Assembly (NCBI RefSeq): GCF_947493595.1
Contig: NZ_CANLRL010000001.1
Span: 372,001 to 436,000, forward strand
DNA: 64,000 nucleotides
Direction of reading: 5' to 3'
Source of the DNA: an uncultured Shimia sp.
Lineage (GTDB): Bacteria; Pseudomonadota; Alphaproteobacteria; Rhodobacterales; Rhodobacteraceae
Position 1 is the first letter of the stretch. Each line of letters opens with the position of its first letter. The notes under the pieces are model-generated. The model saw nothing but the letters and a program-made list of their open reading frames with translations, did no database searches and had not been told where the DNA came from. Below, one piece after another: positions 1-8,374 of this stretch. A program made the position numbers and the translations under genes.

Positions 1-243
1 GCGCAGGCGATTGAGGCGGCGATGGATTTGGGCGCGGGCGTTGGGGCGCGCAGCTTCTCCAAGAACCACGAGTTGGAAGCCGACCAATTGGGCACGATCC
101 TAACCAAGAAGTCGGGCTATGATCCGCTGATTGGCGTGAACTTCTTTGAGCGCACGCCAGATCCAGGCAACCAGTTCCTGGGCTCGCACCCGCCCAACGC
201 CTCGCGCGTGGCGGTTGTAAAACAAACGGCGGCAGGGCTGTAG
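1..243 (+). CDS. M48 family metallopeptidase, C-terminal fragment
   Basis: The frame is open from base 1, so the gene starts upstream of the window and only about 80 C-terminal residues are visible. The motif ELEADQLG is the third metal-ligand region of M48 zinc peptidases (the Glu of E-x3-D following HExxH), and the later SHPPNASR stretch matches the conserved end of the catalytic domain. The HExxH helix and any signal peptide lie outside the window. In this family such proteins are usually periplasmic or membrane-associated proteases or chaperones (BepA/LoiP-like), but the subtype cannot be decided from this fragment. The stop is 4 bases before the next gene, so the two are probably cotranscribed. 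Confidence 0.8.
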   Translation, partial: AQAIEAAMDLGAGVGARSFSKNHELEADQLGTILTKKSGYDPLIGVNFFERTPDPGNQFLGSHPPNASRVAVVKQTAAGL

Positions 244-247
244 GCGC

Positions 248-601
248 GTGTTGCAGCTGACCAATGTGGTCACCGACCGGGGCAGCAAATATGCGGTGTC
301 GGGCGGCAAGGTGACCAGCCGCAAAGAGGCGGATGCCTTTCTGAAAGAACTTAAACGCAGCAAGAAATTTGCCAAGGCGACGCACAACACTTGGGCTGCT
401 TTGATGGCGGACGGCACACCGTTGAAAGGGGATGACGGCGAGAGCGGCGCGGGCTTGGTGATCTTGCGCATGTTGGAACGCGAAGAGCTTACAGATCACA
501 TTGTGGTTGTAACCCGTTGGTATGGCGGCACAAAGCTTGGCGGAGATCGGTTCCGTCGGGTGCAGGATTGTGTGCGGGCCTATTTTGAGGCGCTGATTTA
601 A
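248..601 (+). CDS. YigZ/IMPACT family protein
   Basis: A 117-residue protein matching the N-terminal IMPACT (UPF0029) domain: the sequence runs from THNTWA through DDGESGAG to VVVTRWYGGTKLGG, which are the hallmark motifs. Classical YigZ is about 200 residues with a second ferredoxin-like domain; this one stops after the first domain, so it is the short form common in alphaproteobacteria. The start is GTG at 248 or TTG at 251, four to seven bases after the preceding stop, which suggests translational coupling. In other bacteria the family has been linked to ribosome or translation stress; the biochemical role here is unknown. Confidence 0.85.
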   Translation: MLQLTNVVTDRGSKYAVSGGKVTSRKEADAFLKELKRSKKFAKATHNTWAALMADGTPLKGDDGESGAGLVILRMLEREELTDHIVVVTRWYGGTKLGGDRFRRVQDCVRAYFEALI

Positions 602-630
602 GCGCGATCAAATTCATCTCAGATTGGCGA

Positions 631-644
631 TTGATGCAGGTCAA
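631..644. promoter_or_regulatory. FNR/FnrL-type binding site
   Basis: TTGATGCAGGTCAA is a near-perfect dyad of the FNR/Anr/FnrL class (consensus TTGAT-N4-ATCAA, one mismatch). Its centre is about 63 bases before the first DUF6455 start, so a class II activator position would put a transcription start near 679, with a weak -10-like gatagg around 664-669. It is the only good match I saw in intergenic DNA of the window. The site is read directly from sequence; the regulation is inferred. Confidence 0.65.
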
Positions 645-700
645 AGGGGGATTGCGCCTCTGCTGATAGGCTGTGTTGGTCAGCCATTGGAGATGCGCCT

Positions 701-970
701 ATGACCCTTGTTTCAGATCGGACTGCCCAGTTGCGCCACCATGCGGCGCTGTTGGATGACACGGCCAGCCGTTTGGGGATGGACCTGCAAGAAGCGGCCA
801 TTCGCGGCGCGCTCAAGTTTGAAGAGATTTCCGAGGCGGTTTTGCGCTGCACCACCTGCAGTGAGCCGGAGGCCTGTGCTCATTGGCTGAAGGAGGAGGG
901 CGCGGTGGTGGCTGCGCCGCGTTACTGCCGCAACACCAAGCTGCTGAAGCGGCTGCAAGGTGAGCCATAG
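701..970 (+). CDS. DUF6455 family small cysteine-motif protein, copy 1
   Basis: 89 residues, first of four tandem paralogues. A helical N-terminal half is followed by the signature CTTCSEPEACAHWL (C-x2-C-x5-C) and a fourth cysteine in PRYCRNTKLLKRL near the C terminus. Four conserved cysteines in a small soluble protein suggest a metal or iron-sulphur site, although no function has been shown for the family to my knowledge. A GGAG ribosome-binding site precedes the ATG. The FNR-type box upstream suggests induction at low oxygen. Unlike the copies at 1000 and 1281, it lacks the PLGD-like N-terminal opening. Confidence 0.8.
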   Translation: MTLVSDRTAQLRHHAALLDDTASRLGMDLQEAAIRGALKFEEISEAVLRCTTCSEPEACAHWLKEEGAVVAAPRYCRNTKLLKRLQGEP

Positions 971-999
971 GCCTCGGTCGCGGGGCAGGAAGGTGAGAG

Positions 1000-1281
1000 A
1001 TGAAACCGCTGGGAGATCGTACGCAGCATTATTGGTTGGCACAGCGCATGGCGCAGTTGACCCAGACCGATTTGGTGGCGGCGATGACGCGAGCGCAGCT
1101 CTCACAAGAAGATTGGGCCGAGATGGTGGAGAACTGTCGCGGCTGTGACTGGGAAGCCGGATGTTACCGTTATCTGACGGCGCATGAACGCGATGCTTGC
1201 AGCGAAGAGCGGGCGCCGGCGCCCTGTGTGAACAAAGACCGTTTCAAGCGGCTCAAAGATGCGTTGGAGGCGCAGGGGTGA
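1000..1281 (+). CDS. DUF6455 family small cysteine-motif protein, copy 2
   Basis: 93 residues with the same architecture as its neighbours: N-terminal PLGDRTQHYWLAQRMAQ, then CRGCDWEAGCYRYL and a distal cysteine in APCVNKDRFKRL. The linker between the third and fourth cysteines is longer than in copy 1 and carries an additional Cys (DACSEERA). A strong GGAAGG ribosome-binding site precedes the start. The stop codon overlaps the start of copy 3 (TGATG), showing that these are cotranscribed and probably translationally coupled. Function unknown; metal binding is an inference from the cysteine spacing. Confidence 0.8.
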   Translation: MKPLGDRTQHYWLAQRMAQLTQTDLVAAMTRAQLSQEDWAEMVENCRGCDWEAGCYRYLTAHERDACSEERAPAPCVNKDRFKRLKDALEAQG

Positions 1282-1547
1282 TGGGAAACGTACAGCCATT
1301 GGGAGACCCGGTGACACATTTCTGGCTGACGCGCAGCATGGCGCGGGTATTGGGGGTGTCGCTGAGTGAGGCGATGATGGATCAGACCCTGAGTGCAGAG
1401 GACTACGCGGCGATGGTCACGCGCTGTCGTATGTGTCCGCACACCGAGGCGTGTCAGAGTTTTCTGGGGCAGCAGGCCGGGACGGAGAAAAGCGCACCGG
1501 AGTTCTGCTGTCATGCGGAACTGTTTGAGAGATTGGCGGCGGTCTGA
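1281..1547 (+). CDS. DUF6455 family small cysteine-motif protein, copy 3
   Basis: 88 residues starting at the ATG that overlaps the stop of copy 2 by one base. The reading frame is open further upstream, but that part lies inside copy 2 and is not needed. Key features are PLGDPVTHFWLTRSMAR at the N terminus, CRMCPHTEACQSFL and a final PEFCCHAELFERL. The N-terminal similarity to copy 2 suggests these two arose by a recent duplication, with copies 1 and 4 more diverged. Same unknown function as its neighbours. Confidence 0.8.
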   Translation: MGNVQPLGDPVTHFWLTRSMARVLGVSLSEAMMDQTLSAEDYAAMVTRCRMCPHTEACQSFLGQQAGTEKSAPEFCCHAELFERLAAV

Positions 1548-1580
1548 TCCCGCGTGTCACAATAGGAAAAGGAGCCAGCG

Positions 1581-1829
1581 ATGTTTGAGAAAATGAGCCA
1601 GCACACTGCTTTGGTCACAGGCATGTCCAAACGCGTTGGCGTGGATTGGGAGGAAGTGATCATGGCCAACCCGGAGAAGGCAAAAGAGTACCGCAGCGCG
1701 GTGATGCAATGCACCAAATGCAAAGAGCTGGGGGCTTGTCAGAAGTTTCAGGAGCTCAACGACAGCGCGGCCAATGCGCCGGATTACTGTATGAATGTGG
1801 AGCTGTTCAAAGAGATGCAGCAGGGCTAA
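1581..1829 (+). CDS. DUF6455 family small cysteine-motif protein, copy 4
   Basis: 82 residues, last of the array, with a good AAAGGAG ribosome-binding site. It opens with MSQHTALVTGMSKRVGVDWEE and keeps CTKCKELGACQKF plus the C-terminal PDYCMNVELFKEM. The 33-base gap before it is the largest inside the last three genes, but no promoter is obvious, so it is most likely in the same transcript. It ends three bases before the convergent DCC-family gene. Confidence 0.8.
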   Translation: MFEKMSQHTALVTGMSKRVGVDWEEVIMANPEKAKEYRSAVMQCTKCKELGACQKFQELNDSAANAPDYCMNVELFKEMQQG

Positions 1830-1832
1830 GGC

Positions 1833-2210
1833 TTAAGCTGCTTTGGCCTTGGCCTGCCGCCGTAGGTGTTTGCGGTAGAGCCATGGGGCCAGTGCGTGGT
1901 CGTAGGCGAGGCAGGCCAGCTGATTGATGCCGGGCAGGCCAACGAGGCGCGCGAGCCAGCGGAAGCGCGGCATTTCCTGCCAGAGAATTAGGAACGCTGG
2001 GATGCCGGAATAGAGCTCCCTGTTGGCCGTGACATGCAGGCGCTTGGCGGCGGTTTCTGGATCGACGCCCCATTGCGCGAGGGCGTCGGAGTTCAGATCG
2101 TCATAGGCGACGGGGATGTCACGCTGTTCGGTGTAGGACCGATAGTGGCAGATTTCTGCGTCACAGATCGGGCAGTCCGCATTGTAAAGCACGCGCGTTT
2201 GGTTGGACAT
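1833..2210 (-). CDS. DCC family thiol-disulfide oxidoreductase (DUF393)
   Basis: 125 residues. The N-terminal VLYNADCPICDAEI is the hallmark of the DCC family: a D-x-x-C-P-I-C thioredoxin-like redox centre following a beta strand. The rest (FLILWQEMPRFRWLARL and the basic end) fits the family's usual 110-140 residues. DCC proteins are predicted cytoplasmic thiol oxidoreductases; natural substrates are mostly unknown. It is convergent with the DUF6455 array and has its own upstream region (2211-2328). Both loci encode cysteine-centre proteins, but a functional link is only a guess. Confidence 0.85.
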   Translation of the reverse strand: MSNQTRVLYNADCPICDAEICHYRSYTEQRDIPVAYDDLNSDALAQWGVDPETAAKRLHVTANRELYSGIPAFLILWQEMPRFRWLARLVGLPGINQLACLAYDHALAPWLYRKHLRRQAKAKAA

Positions 2211-2328
2211 GTCACTCTCCTTAAGAGGGATGTGTCTCGGGCCGTATGTGGCTGTGTGAAAAGCCTACGCCTCGGGGGAAGAGGCCTCAAGGGACAGGAT
2301 GTCGCTGTTTTTGGGGTGGGCATATTGC

Positions 2329-3483
2329 TCAACGCAAAGGAACCTCATCTGGAATCTCGTTTGGGTTCTGCGAGGTCGAAACATTTTCCAAAAGCGCCTT
2401 AGCGCGGCCAAATAACTCGTCAAAGGTAACGATTTCAGGTGATGAGACGTTTTTTCTAAACAACTCAAAGCTCGCGATTTTGTCTGTATTTTCGGCTAGT
2501 TCCTTAAGGTCTCCAACGACAATAAACGACTTTGGCTTTACCGAATAAACTTCATCTAAGCGGTTTCCCTCTGCATCTTTGAGAAAAACTTCAAGCCTAT
2601 CTTGTTCAAACTCAAAAACAGTCTTTTGGCATTGAGCTACCGCTCCAGCAAGTTCACCGCTTATAGGCCAACATCCTGATCTATAACTTCGTTTGTCCAG
2701 CAAAGGAGTGTCCGGTCGTTTTATTTCGGCGAGGACGAACTGACTGATTTCCGCTCGGGTTTTCATCAGAGCATCAGTTCTTTTGCCTGGCTGATCGAAC
2801 TCGTAACCCGTTGTTACTGTTTCAAACTTTTTTGCGACTTTGGCCAGAGGTACGAAATTCAGACCAATTCCGAAAATCCATTGATTTCTTTCGAAGAATG
2901 ATTGCCAGTCCGCTTCCGAACGATCATCGCTCAGTAAGTCTTCAAATTCACATAAAGCCCGTCTCTTTGTTTCCAAAGCAAAGATGTCTGTTTTCAAATT
3001 CGGTGATTGAGAGAGTTTTTCTGTAAACTCTTCAGCTTTGTCTGAGTCGAGAAGGTCAGCTAGGCGCTCAATGGATATTTGGCTGAGGTCCAAGCGAGTC
3101 TTTTGGGCATCCGCGAGGTCAAGCGACGCGATTACTTCAGTCAACCGACGAATTTTTTCTAACTGGAACCCGTTTAATGATATCGATCCATCGGGCTGCC
3201 AACCGTAGGTTTTGTGAAATTTCAGTTTGTGGATTTTGAAAGTTCCAAAATCTTCGCGATCCGCGACATAGAATGCTGAAACACAAAGTTTGAACCTAGC
3301 TCCGACATCTATCTCGTCGATAACGACTTCGCCTTCCTCAGCGAGTGAGGCGTAAGCGCCGCCCTTAGCGCTAGGGTTTATGTATAGTCGGCCGCTCTTG
3401 AAGTTAGCTATGTACGCAGAGTCTTCGTTCAATTCTTTATCCGTTTGTGGTGCATCCCCACAAATCATACTCCCCAGCTTCAT
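2329..3483 (-). CDS. sduA: Shedu-type anti-phage protein (DUF4263 nuclease)
   Basis: About 384 residues. The C-terminal half has the DUF4263 PD-(D/E)xK signature: [13 protein letters not shown] (about 196-208 counting from an alternative TTG at 3492), the acidic residue in GKRTDALM (about D240), then [12 protein letters not shown] (E256, K258), followed by a helix with conserved glutamines (AVAQCQKTV). The N-terminal 180 residues are a variable sensor-like region. This matches SduA, the single-protein Shedu defence system, a nuclease that acts against phage. The gene is clearly AT-richer than both neighbours, consistent with horizontal transfer. The start is uncertain: TTG 3492, ATG 3483 and ATG 3468 all lie inside rimO. 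No partner gene is present, as expected for Shedu. Confidence 0.75.
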   Translation of the reverse strand: MKLGSMICGDAPQTDKELNEDSAYIANFKSGRLYINPSAKGGAYASLAEEGEVVIDEIDVGARFKLCVSAFYVADREDFGTFKIHKLKFHKTYGWQPDGSISLNGFQLEKIRRLTEVIASLDLADAQKTRLDLSQISIERLADLLDSDKAEEFTEKLSQSPNLKTDIFALETKRRALCEFEDLLSDDRSEADWQSFFERNQWIFGIGLNFVPLAKVAKKFETVTTGYEFDQPGKRTDALMKTRAEISQFVLAEIKRPDTPLLDKRSYRSGCWPISGELAGAVAQCQKTVFEFEQDRLEVFLKDAEGNRLDEVYSVKPKSFIVVGDLKELAENTDKIASFELFRKNVSSPEIVTFDELFGRAKALLENVSTSQNPNEIPDEVPLR

Positions 3484-4834
3484 CCACTTCAACGGTCACG
3501 ATGTCACCGACCTTCAACCCATCCGTGCCTTCGTCAATAAACAGGTTGCCGTCGATCTCTGGCGCGTCGGCTTTGGTGCGGCAGGTGGCGATGCCGTCTT
3601 CGTCAATGTCGTCCACGATCACATCCATGGTCTGACCAACTTTGGCGGCAAGTTTGGCCTCGGAAATGGCCTGCGCCTTCTCCATGAACCGTTCCCAACG
3701 CTCTTGTTTGACCTCGGCGGGGACGTGGTCTGGCAGGTCGTTGGAGCGGGCGCCGTCGACGTTTTCGTATTGGAAGCAGCCAACACGGTCGAGTTGGGCT
3801 TCGCCCATCCAATCCAGGAGGTGCTGGAACTCGGCTTCGGTTTCGCCGGGGTAGCCGACGATGAAGGAGGAGCGCAGGGTGATGTCCGGACAGATCTCGC
3901 GCCAGGCGGCGATCTCGGTCAGGGTTTTGGAGGTGTGTGCGGGCCGGGCCATGCGTTTGAGCGTGTCCGGGTGGCTGTGTTGGAACGGGATGTCCAGATA
4001 GGGCAGAATGTTGCCCTCTGCCATCAGGGGGATCAAATCCCGCACGTGGGGGTAGGGGTAGACGTAGTGCAGGCGCACCCAGGCGTCAAATTGCCCGAGC
4101 TCGCGGGCCAGATCGGTGATGTGGCTGCGCACCTCGCGGTCTTTCCACGGGTGGGTGCTGTATTTGCGGTCGAGCCCATAAGCGGAGGTGTCTTGCGAGA
4201 TCACCAGCAGTTCGCGCACGCCGCTGTCGACCAGTTTCTCTGCCTCACGCAGGATAGCGTGCACTGGGCGCGACGCCAGCTTGCCGCGCATGTCCGGGAT
4301 GATGCAGAACTTGCACTTGTGGTTGCAACCCTCTGAAATCTTTAGATAGCTGTAGTGACGCGGGGTGAGCGACACGTTTTTGGCGGGCAGCAGATCAATG
4401 AAAGGATCGGGGCTGGGTGGCACGGCGCCGTGCACGGCATCGAGCACCTGCTCGTATTGGTGGGGGCCAGTTACGGCGAGCACTTTGGGATGCGCGCCGG
4501 TGATGTACTCAGGCTCTGCGCCAAGGCAGCCGGTCACAATCACTTTGCCGTTTTCCTGAATGGCCTCGCCAATCGCTTGAAGGCTTTCGGCCTTAGCGGA
4601 ATCCAGGAAGCCACAGGTGTTCACAATCACCGCATCGGCGCCAGAGTAGTCCGGCGAGATACCATAGCCTTCGGCGCGCAGACGGGTGAGGATGCGTTCG
4701 CTGTCGACCAAGGCTTTGGGACAGCCAAGGGAGACCATGCCGATGGTCGGCTGGCCGGGGCGCGCATCCCCTGTGAGGGTGGTGCGGGCGAGGTCGGGGC
4801 GGAGTTCTGGCGGATTGCTGGACATGGGGCGCAT
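3437..4834 (-). CDS. rimO: ribosomal protein S12 methylthiotransferase RimO
   Basis: 465 residues. The order is an N-terminal methylthiotransferase domain ([31 protein letters not shown] cysteines), the radical-SAM core with [11 protein letters not shown] (C-x3-C-x2-C), and a C-terminal TRAM domain ending [11 protein letters not shown]. It methylthiolates an Asp of ribosomal protein S12 using two 4Fe-4S clusters. The start could be M1 or M4 (4825). The last codons overlap the Shedu gene, and the residues after DLWG may derive from the insertion that brought it in. It diverges from the AsmA gene across a 195-base spacer holding a copy of the dispersed repeat. Confidence 0.95.
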   Translation of the reverse strand: MRPMSSNPPELRPDLARTTLTGDARPGQPTIGMVSLGCPKALVDSERILTRLRAEGYGISPDYSGADAVIVNTCGFLDSAKAESLQAIGEAIQENGKVIVTGCLGAEPEYITGAHPKVLAVTGPHQYEQVLDAVHGAVPPSPDPFIDLLPAKNVSLTPRHYSYLKISEGCNHKCKFCIIPDMRGKLASRPVHAILREAEKLVDSGVRELLVISQDTSAYGLDRKYSTHPWKDREVRSHITDLARELGQFDAWVRLHYVYPYPHVRDLIPLMAEGNILPYLDIPFQHSHPDTLKRMARPAHTSKTLTEIAAWREICPDITLRSSFIVGYPGETEAEFQHLLDWMGEAQLDRVGCFQYENVDGARSNDLPDHVPAEVKQERWERFMEKAQAISEAKLAAKVGQTMDVIVDDIDEDGIATCRTKADAPEIDGNLFIDEGTDGLKVGDIVTVEVDEAGEYDLWGCTTNG

Positions 4835-4879
4835 ATAGGGCAGTGCGCGTGATTTGGCAAAGGGGAAGGGGCGAATGGG

Positions 4880-4942
4880 AGGGGCTTTGCCCCCGCCCCA
4901 TCAGAGATGGGCCTCCCCCAGGATATTTGTGGCAAGAAGAAA
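4880..4942. repeat. dispersed intergenic GATATTT repeat, copy 1
   Basis: A GC hairpin (GGGGC-TTT-GCCCC) is followed by a second stretch of G/C runs, then CCCCCAGGATATTTGTGG and AAGAAGAAA. It matches five other copies in this window (near 11591, 28420, 48166, 53586 and 60260). This copy lies between divergent genes (rimO and the AsmA gene), where a terminator would serve neither gene, so it is best called a short interspersed repeat. Confidence 0.6.
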
Positions 4943-5029
4943 CCGTGTCGGGGTGTTTGATCATATGCGTGATTGCGTGTGTGTTCTCGGGCGCTTAGGC
5001 TCCGGTTGAGCAGTAAAGGGAGGTCTCCG

Positions 5030-6973
5030 ATGAAGATAATCCGGGGATTGGTGGCAGCGGTCTTGATTTTGGCAATTGGCGCGGTGGTGCTGATTGTGGC
5101 GTTGCCGGGGGAGAAGATTGCCAAGCTGGCGGCGGATCAGGTCAAGGCAATGACCGGGCGGGATCTGACGTTTGAGGGCAAAGTCGGGATCAGCTGGTAT
5201 CCGGTGTTGGGGGTGACCACGGAGAAGGTCAGCTTTGGCAATGCGGATTGGTCGGAGCGCGGGCCGATGTTCACAGCCGAGAAGGCGGTGATTGGCGTTG
5301 ATGTGATGGCGGCGATTGGCGGCGACATTCGGGTCAAAAATGTCGAGCTGGTGGCGCCGGATGTGGTGCTGGAGAAAACCGCTGACGGGCGAGTGAACTG
5401 GGATTTGAGTGGGGGTGCGGCTGTGGCTGGTAAGCAGGCTGCGAGCGCGCCATCCAGTGGCGAGGCAGTGCCCACGTCTGCGCCTGATGCGGCCACGGGT
5501 CTTGAGAGTTTCGCGCTGGAACGCTTGGTGATTACCGATGCGCAGGTGCGCTACATCGAGCATGGCGGGGCGCGGCAGGAGCTGTCTGGCGTGTCGTTGC
5601 AGATGGCTTGGCCAGGTGGCGACAAGGCGGCGGATATTGCGGTTGAGGCCAGCCCGTTTGGTGCGCCAATTAAAGTGGATGCAATGATTGCCGCGCCGCT
5701 GGACATGATCAGCGGTAGCGTTTCTGCGGTCGAGCTGGCCATGAAGGCCGGAGGCGGCACGGCACGTTTTACCGGACGTGCCGGAATTGCGCCGGAGGCC
5801 AGCGGCAAGCTGGATCTATCGGCATCTGATGCGGCGGCGTTTTTGGCGGCGCTGGGTGCGGGCGGTTTGGAAGGACCGCTGGGGGTCACCGGTGATGTGA
5901 CCCTGACTCGCGACAACGTGGTGACAGTGCGCGGTGGGCAGGTGACAGCGCTGGGCAATGAGCTGTCGGTTCAGGCGGATGTAAACCTAAACGGCGTGCG
6001 GCCCAAAGTGGCGGCGCAGGTGGCGACACAGACGTTGCGGTTTGCGGCCAAGGACGGCGGCGAAGGCACGGCGAATGATAGTGCAGCCCCGGTGGGCTGG
6101 TCCAAAGCACCAATAGATGCCAGCGCGCTTGGGCTGGTTGACGGCACTGTTAGTTTTGCGGCTGAGGCGATGGATTTGAACGGCATCGCCTTTGGCAAGA
6201 CCCGCGCGACAGTGGAGATTGATCGCGCGCGTGCGGTGGCGACGATTCAAGAGATGGCGGCATATGAGGGCGCGGTGACTGGTAGTTTTGTGGCCAATAA
6301 CCGCAGCGGGTTTTCCATGCGCGGGGATTTGAACGTCACGCAGATTGCGTTGCAGCCGTTTTTGGCGGCGACGGCCGATTTGGACAGGTTCACGGGCAAG
6401 GCGGATTTTGAGAGCCGGTTTCTGAGTTCGGGCGAGTCTTTGGATGCGTTGATGAACAATATGAGCGGTGATGGCAGTGTTGAGATTGGGCGCGGGACCA
6501 TCGAAGGCATGGATCTGGACAAGCTGCTGCGTGGCGATGTGACGGGGGGCACCACTGTGTTCAACAGTATGGTGGCGACCTGGACAATTGCCGAAGGTGT
6601 GCTGACCAACAACGATCTGTTGATGAGCTTGTCGAAGTTGGCGGCCAGCGGCGAAGGCACCGTTGGACTTGGTCTGCGCACCATAGACTATGTCTTCTCG
6701 CCACAACTGCGCGGGCCGGATGGGCCCCGTTTGATTGTGCCGGTGAAAATTATCGGTAGCTGGAGCAACCCTAGCATTGTGCCGGATCTGGAGAAAGCTT
6801 TGAAACGCAGCTTTGATAAGGAAATCAAAGCGGTGGAAGATGAGGCGAAACAGAAGCTGGAGAAAGAACTAGGGTTGGAAACGCAAGAAGGTCAATCGAC
6901 TGAGGATGCGATCAAGGACAAGCTGGAGAAAGAGGCGCTGCGCGGCTTGCAGAACCTTCTTGGCGGCAATTGA
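5030..6973 (+). CDS. AsmA family outer-membrane-biogenesis-type protein
   Basis: 647 residues from the ATG with AAAGGGAGG just upstream. The frame is open back to 4973, but that part has no ribosome-binding site. A single N-terminal transmembrane anchor (about residues 5-26) is followed by the AsmA N-terminal signature (GRDLTFEGKVGISWYPVLGV) and a long beta-rich region, with the AsmA C-terminal domain near GDGSVEIGRGTIEGMDLDKLL and a charged coiled-coil tail. AsmA-like proteins are inner-membrane anchored and project into the periplasm; they are related to VPS13/TamB-like lipid-transfer bridges and affect envelope assembly. The stop overlaps the start of the next gene. Confidence 0.85.
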   Translation: MKIIRGLVAAVLILAIGAVVLIVALPGEKIAKLAADQVKAMTGRDLTFEGKVGISWYPVLGVTTEKVSFGNADWSERGPMFTAEKAVIGVDVMAAIGGDIRVKNVELVAPDVVLEKTADGRVNWDLSGGAAVAGKQAASAPSSGEAVPTSAPDAATGLESFALERLVITDAQVRYIEHGGARQELSGVSLQMAWPGGDKAADIAVEASPFGAPIKVDAMIAAPLDMISGSVSAVELAMKAGGGTARFTGRAGIAPEASGKLDLSASDAAAFLAALGAGGLEGPLGVTGDVTLTRDNVVTVRGGQVTALGNELSVQADVNLNGVRPKVAAQVATQTLRFAAKDGGEGTANDSAAPVGWSKAPIDASALGLVDGTVSFAAEAMDLNGIAFGKTRATVEIDRARAVATIQEMAAYEGAVTGSFVANNRSGFSMRGDLNVTQIALQPFLAATADLDRFTGKADFESRFLSSGESLDALMNNMSGDGSVEIGRGTIEGMDLDKLLRGDVTGGTTVFNSMVATWTIAEGVLTNNDLLMSLSKLAASGEGTVGLGLRTIDYVFSPQLRGPDGPRLIVPVKIIGSWSNPSIVPDLEKALKRSFDKEIKAVEDEAKQKLEKELGLETQEGQSTEDAIKDKLEKEALRGLQNLLGGN

Positions 6974-8181
6974 GCGGGAGTGCGACGCGGAGTGCGCCCC
7001 ATCTAAATACGTTGATTTTGCTGACCGCAATGTCGGTGTTGACGCTCAATATGTTCCTGCCATCGCTGTCTGCGATCGCTGAAGAATTTGGTGTGGACTA
7101 TGGCGTGGCGAACCTCTCGATGGGGGCGTTTTTGGCGGTGACCGCCGTGCTTCAGCTCATCATTGGGCCATTGTCGGACCGGTTTGGGCGGCGGCCTGTG
7201 ATGTTGGCTGGGGTGGCGGTGTTTGCGGTTGGCTCAGTGGGATGCCTTCTGGCGCAGGACATTGTCAGCTTTCTCGGGTTTCGCATGTTGCAGGCCGCCA
7301 GCGTGGTCGGCATCGCGCTGAGCCGGGCGGTGGTACGGGACATGTATGGGCCACAAGAGGCGGCGAGCACGTTGGGATACATTTCGATGGTGATGGCCAT
7401 TGCCCCGATGACCGGCCCAACGGTCGGCGGCTTGCTACATGAAGCCTTTGGGTGGCGAGCCAGTTTTGCGGTCTATTCGCTTGTGGGCGTGGGTTTGGTC
7501 TGGCTGACGTGGCGCGATCTCGGAGAGACCAATCAGTCCCGCGCGACTACGATGGGAGAGCAGTTTGTCACTTATCCAGAGCTGCTTCGGTCTCGTCGGT
7601 TCTGGGGCTATACCCTGTGCAGCAGTTTTTCGGTTGGGGCGTTTTACATCTACATCACCGGGATTGTGCTGGTGGGGGCGTCGGTGTTCCAGATGAGTCC
7701 AACCACGGTGGGCATGGCAGTGGGCACCATTGCCATCGGATTTGCCTTTGGCTCGTTTTTGTCTGGTGTGTTGGGCAAACGGGTTCCGCTGTGGGTGTTG
7801 ATGGTCTCAGGCCGAGTTGTGGCCTTGGCGGGATTGTGTCTCGGGCTTGCGGTTGTCTTGGCCGGGATTGTGCATCCGTTGACCTATGTCGGCACCGTGG
7901 TTTTTGTCGGTCTGGGCAACGGGTTGACCTTGCCGGCCTCCAACAGCGGCGCGATGTCAGTGCGGCCCCGTTTGGCGGGCAGCGCCTCAGGGCTGTCCGG
8001 AGCCATGAGCGTGGCCACGGGAGCGGCGCTGACCAGCCTGACAGGGGCGGTTTTGACGCCGCAGAATGGTGTGGTGCTGATGATGGGCATGATGATTGCA
8101 ATTGTGGCGGTGTCGCTGCTGTGTTCGGTGTATGTGCGTTGGCTCGACCTTGTGGACCCTCTGCCTCTTGAAGCGGGTTGA
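6970..8181 (+). CDS. Bcr/CflA family multidrug efflux MFS transporter
   Basis: 403 residues with about 12 hydrophobic segments. The loop 2-3 motif GPLSDRFGRRPVMLAG and the following RMLQAASVVGIALSRAVVRDMYG are typical of the drug:H+ antiporter-1 Bcr/CflA subgroup. The substrate cannot be predicted. The first in-frame start is TTG at 6970, overlapping the AsmA stop by four bases; the next strong candidate is ATG 7030, which would trim a 20-residue N-terminal tail preceding the first membrane helix. The overlap suggests translational coupling with the AsmA gene. Confidence 0.88.
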   Translation: MSGSATRSAPHLNTLILLTAMSVLTLNMFLPSLSAIAEEFGVDYGVANLSMGAFLAVTAVLQLIIGPLSDRFGRRPVMLAGVAVFAVGSVGCLLAQDIVSFLGFRMLQAASVVGIALSRAVVRDMYGPQEAASTLGYISMVMAIAPMTGPTVGGLLHEAFGWRASFAVYSLVGVGLVWLTWRDLGETNQSRATTMGEQFVTYPELLRSRRFWGYTLCSSFSVGAFYIYITGIVLVGASVFQMSPTTVGMAVGTIAIGFAFGSFLSGVLGKRVPLWVLMVSGRVVALAGLCLGLAVVLAGIVHPLTYVGTVVFVGLGNGLTLPASNSGAMSVRPRLAGSASGLSGAMSVATGAALTSLTGAVLTPQNGVVLMMGMMIAIVAVSLLCSVYVRWLDLVDPLPLEAG

Positions 8182-8282
8182 CGGCGGCGCGCTGCCCGTG
8201 CCATCACTTGCCCCATGATCAAGAACAGCATCTTTTTTGGCACGTATTATACCCTGACCACATAGTGGCGGGGTCTTTGGCA

Positions 8283-8314
8283 TCTTCATCCGCTGCGTTT
8301 GACGGGGATGAAGA
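8283..8314. promoter_or_regulatory. perfect inverted repeat upstream of the TyrA-like gene
   Basis: TCTTCATCC and GGATGAAGA form perfect 9-base arms with a 14-base loop, in the 193-base spacer between the MFS gene and the TyrA-like gene. There is no T-tract, so it is not a classical terminator for the MFS gene. It may be an operator or an mRNA-end hairpin. A possible -10-like TATTATAC lies near 8245. Confidence 0.4.
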
Positions 8315-8374
8315 CACAGAAACCTTCCTAGACAGCTAGTCCCGGCAAACGTGGCCTCACAAACGAGGTCCACT

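Noticed and set aside
2269..2285. Small stem GCCTC/GAGGC after the Shedu gene
   Set aside because: Only five base pairs and no clear T-tract after it; too weak to call a terminator or RNA gene.
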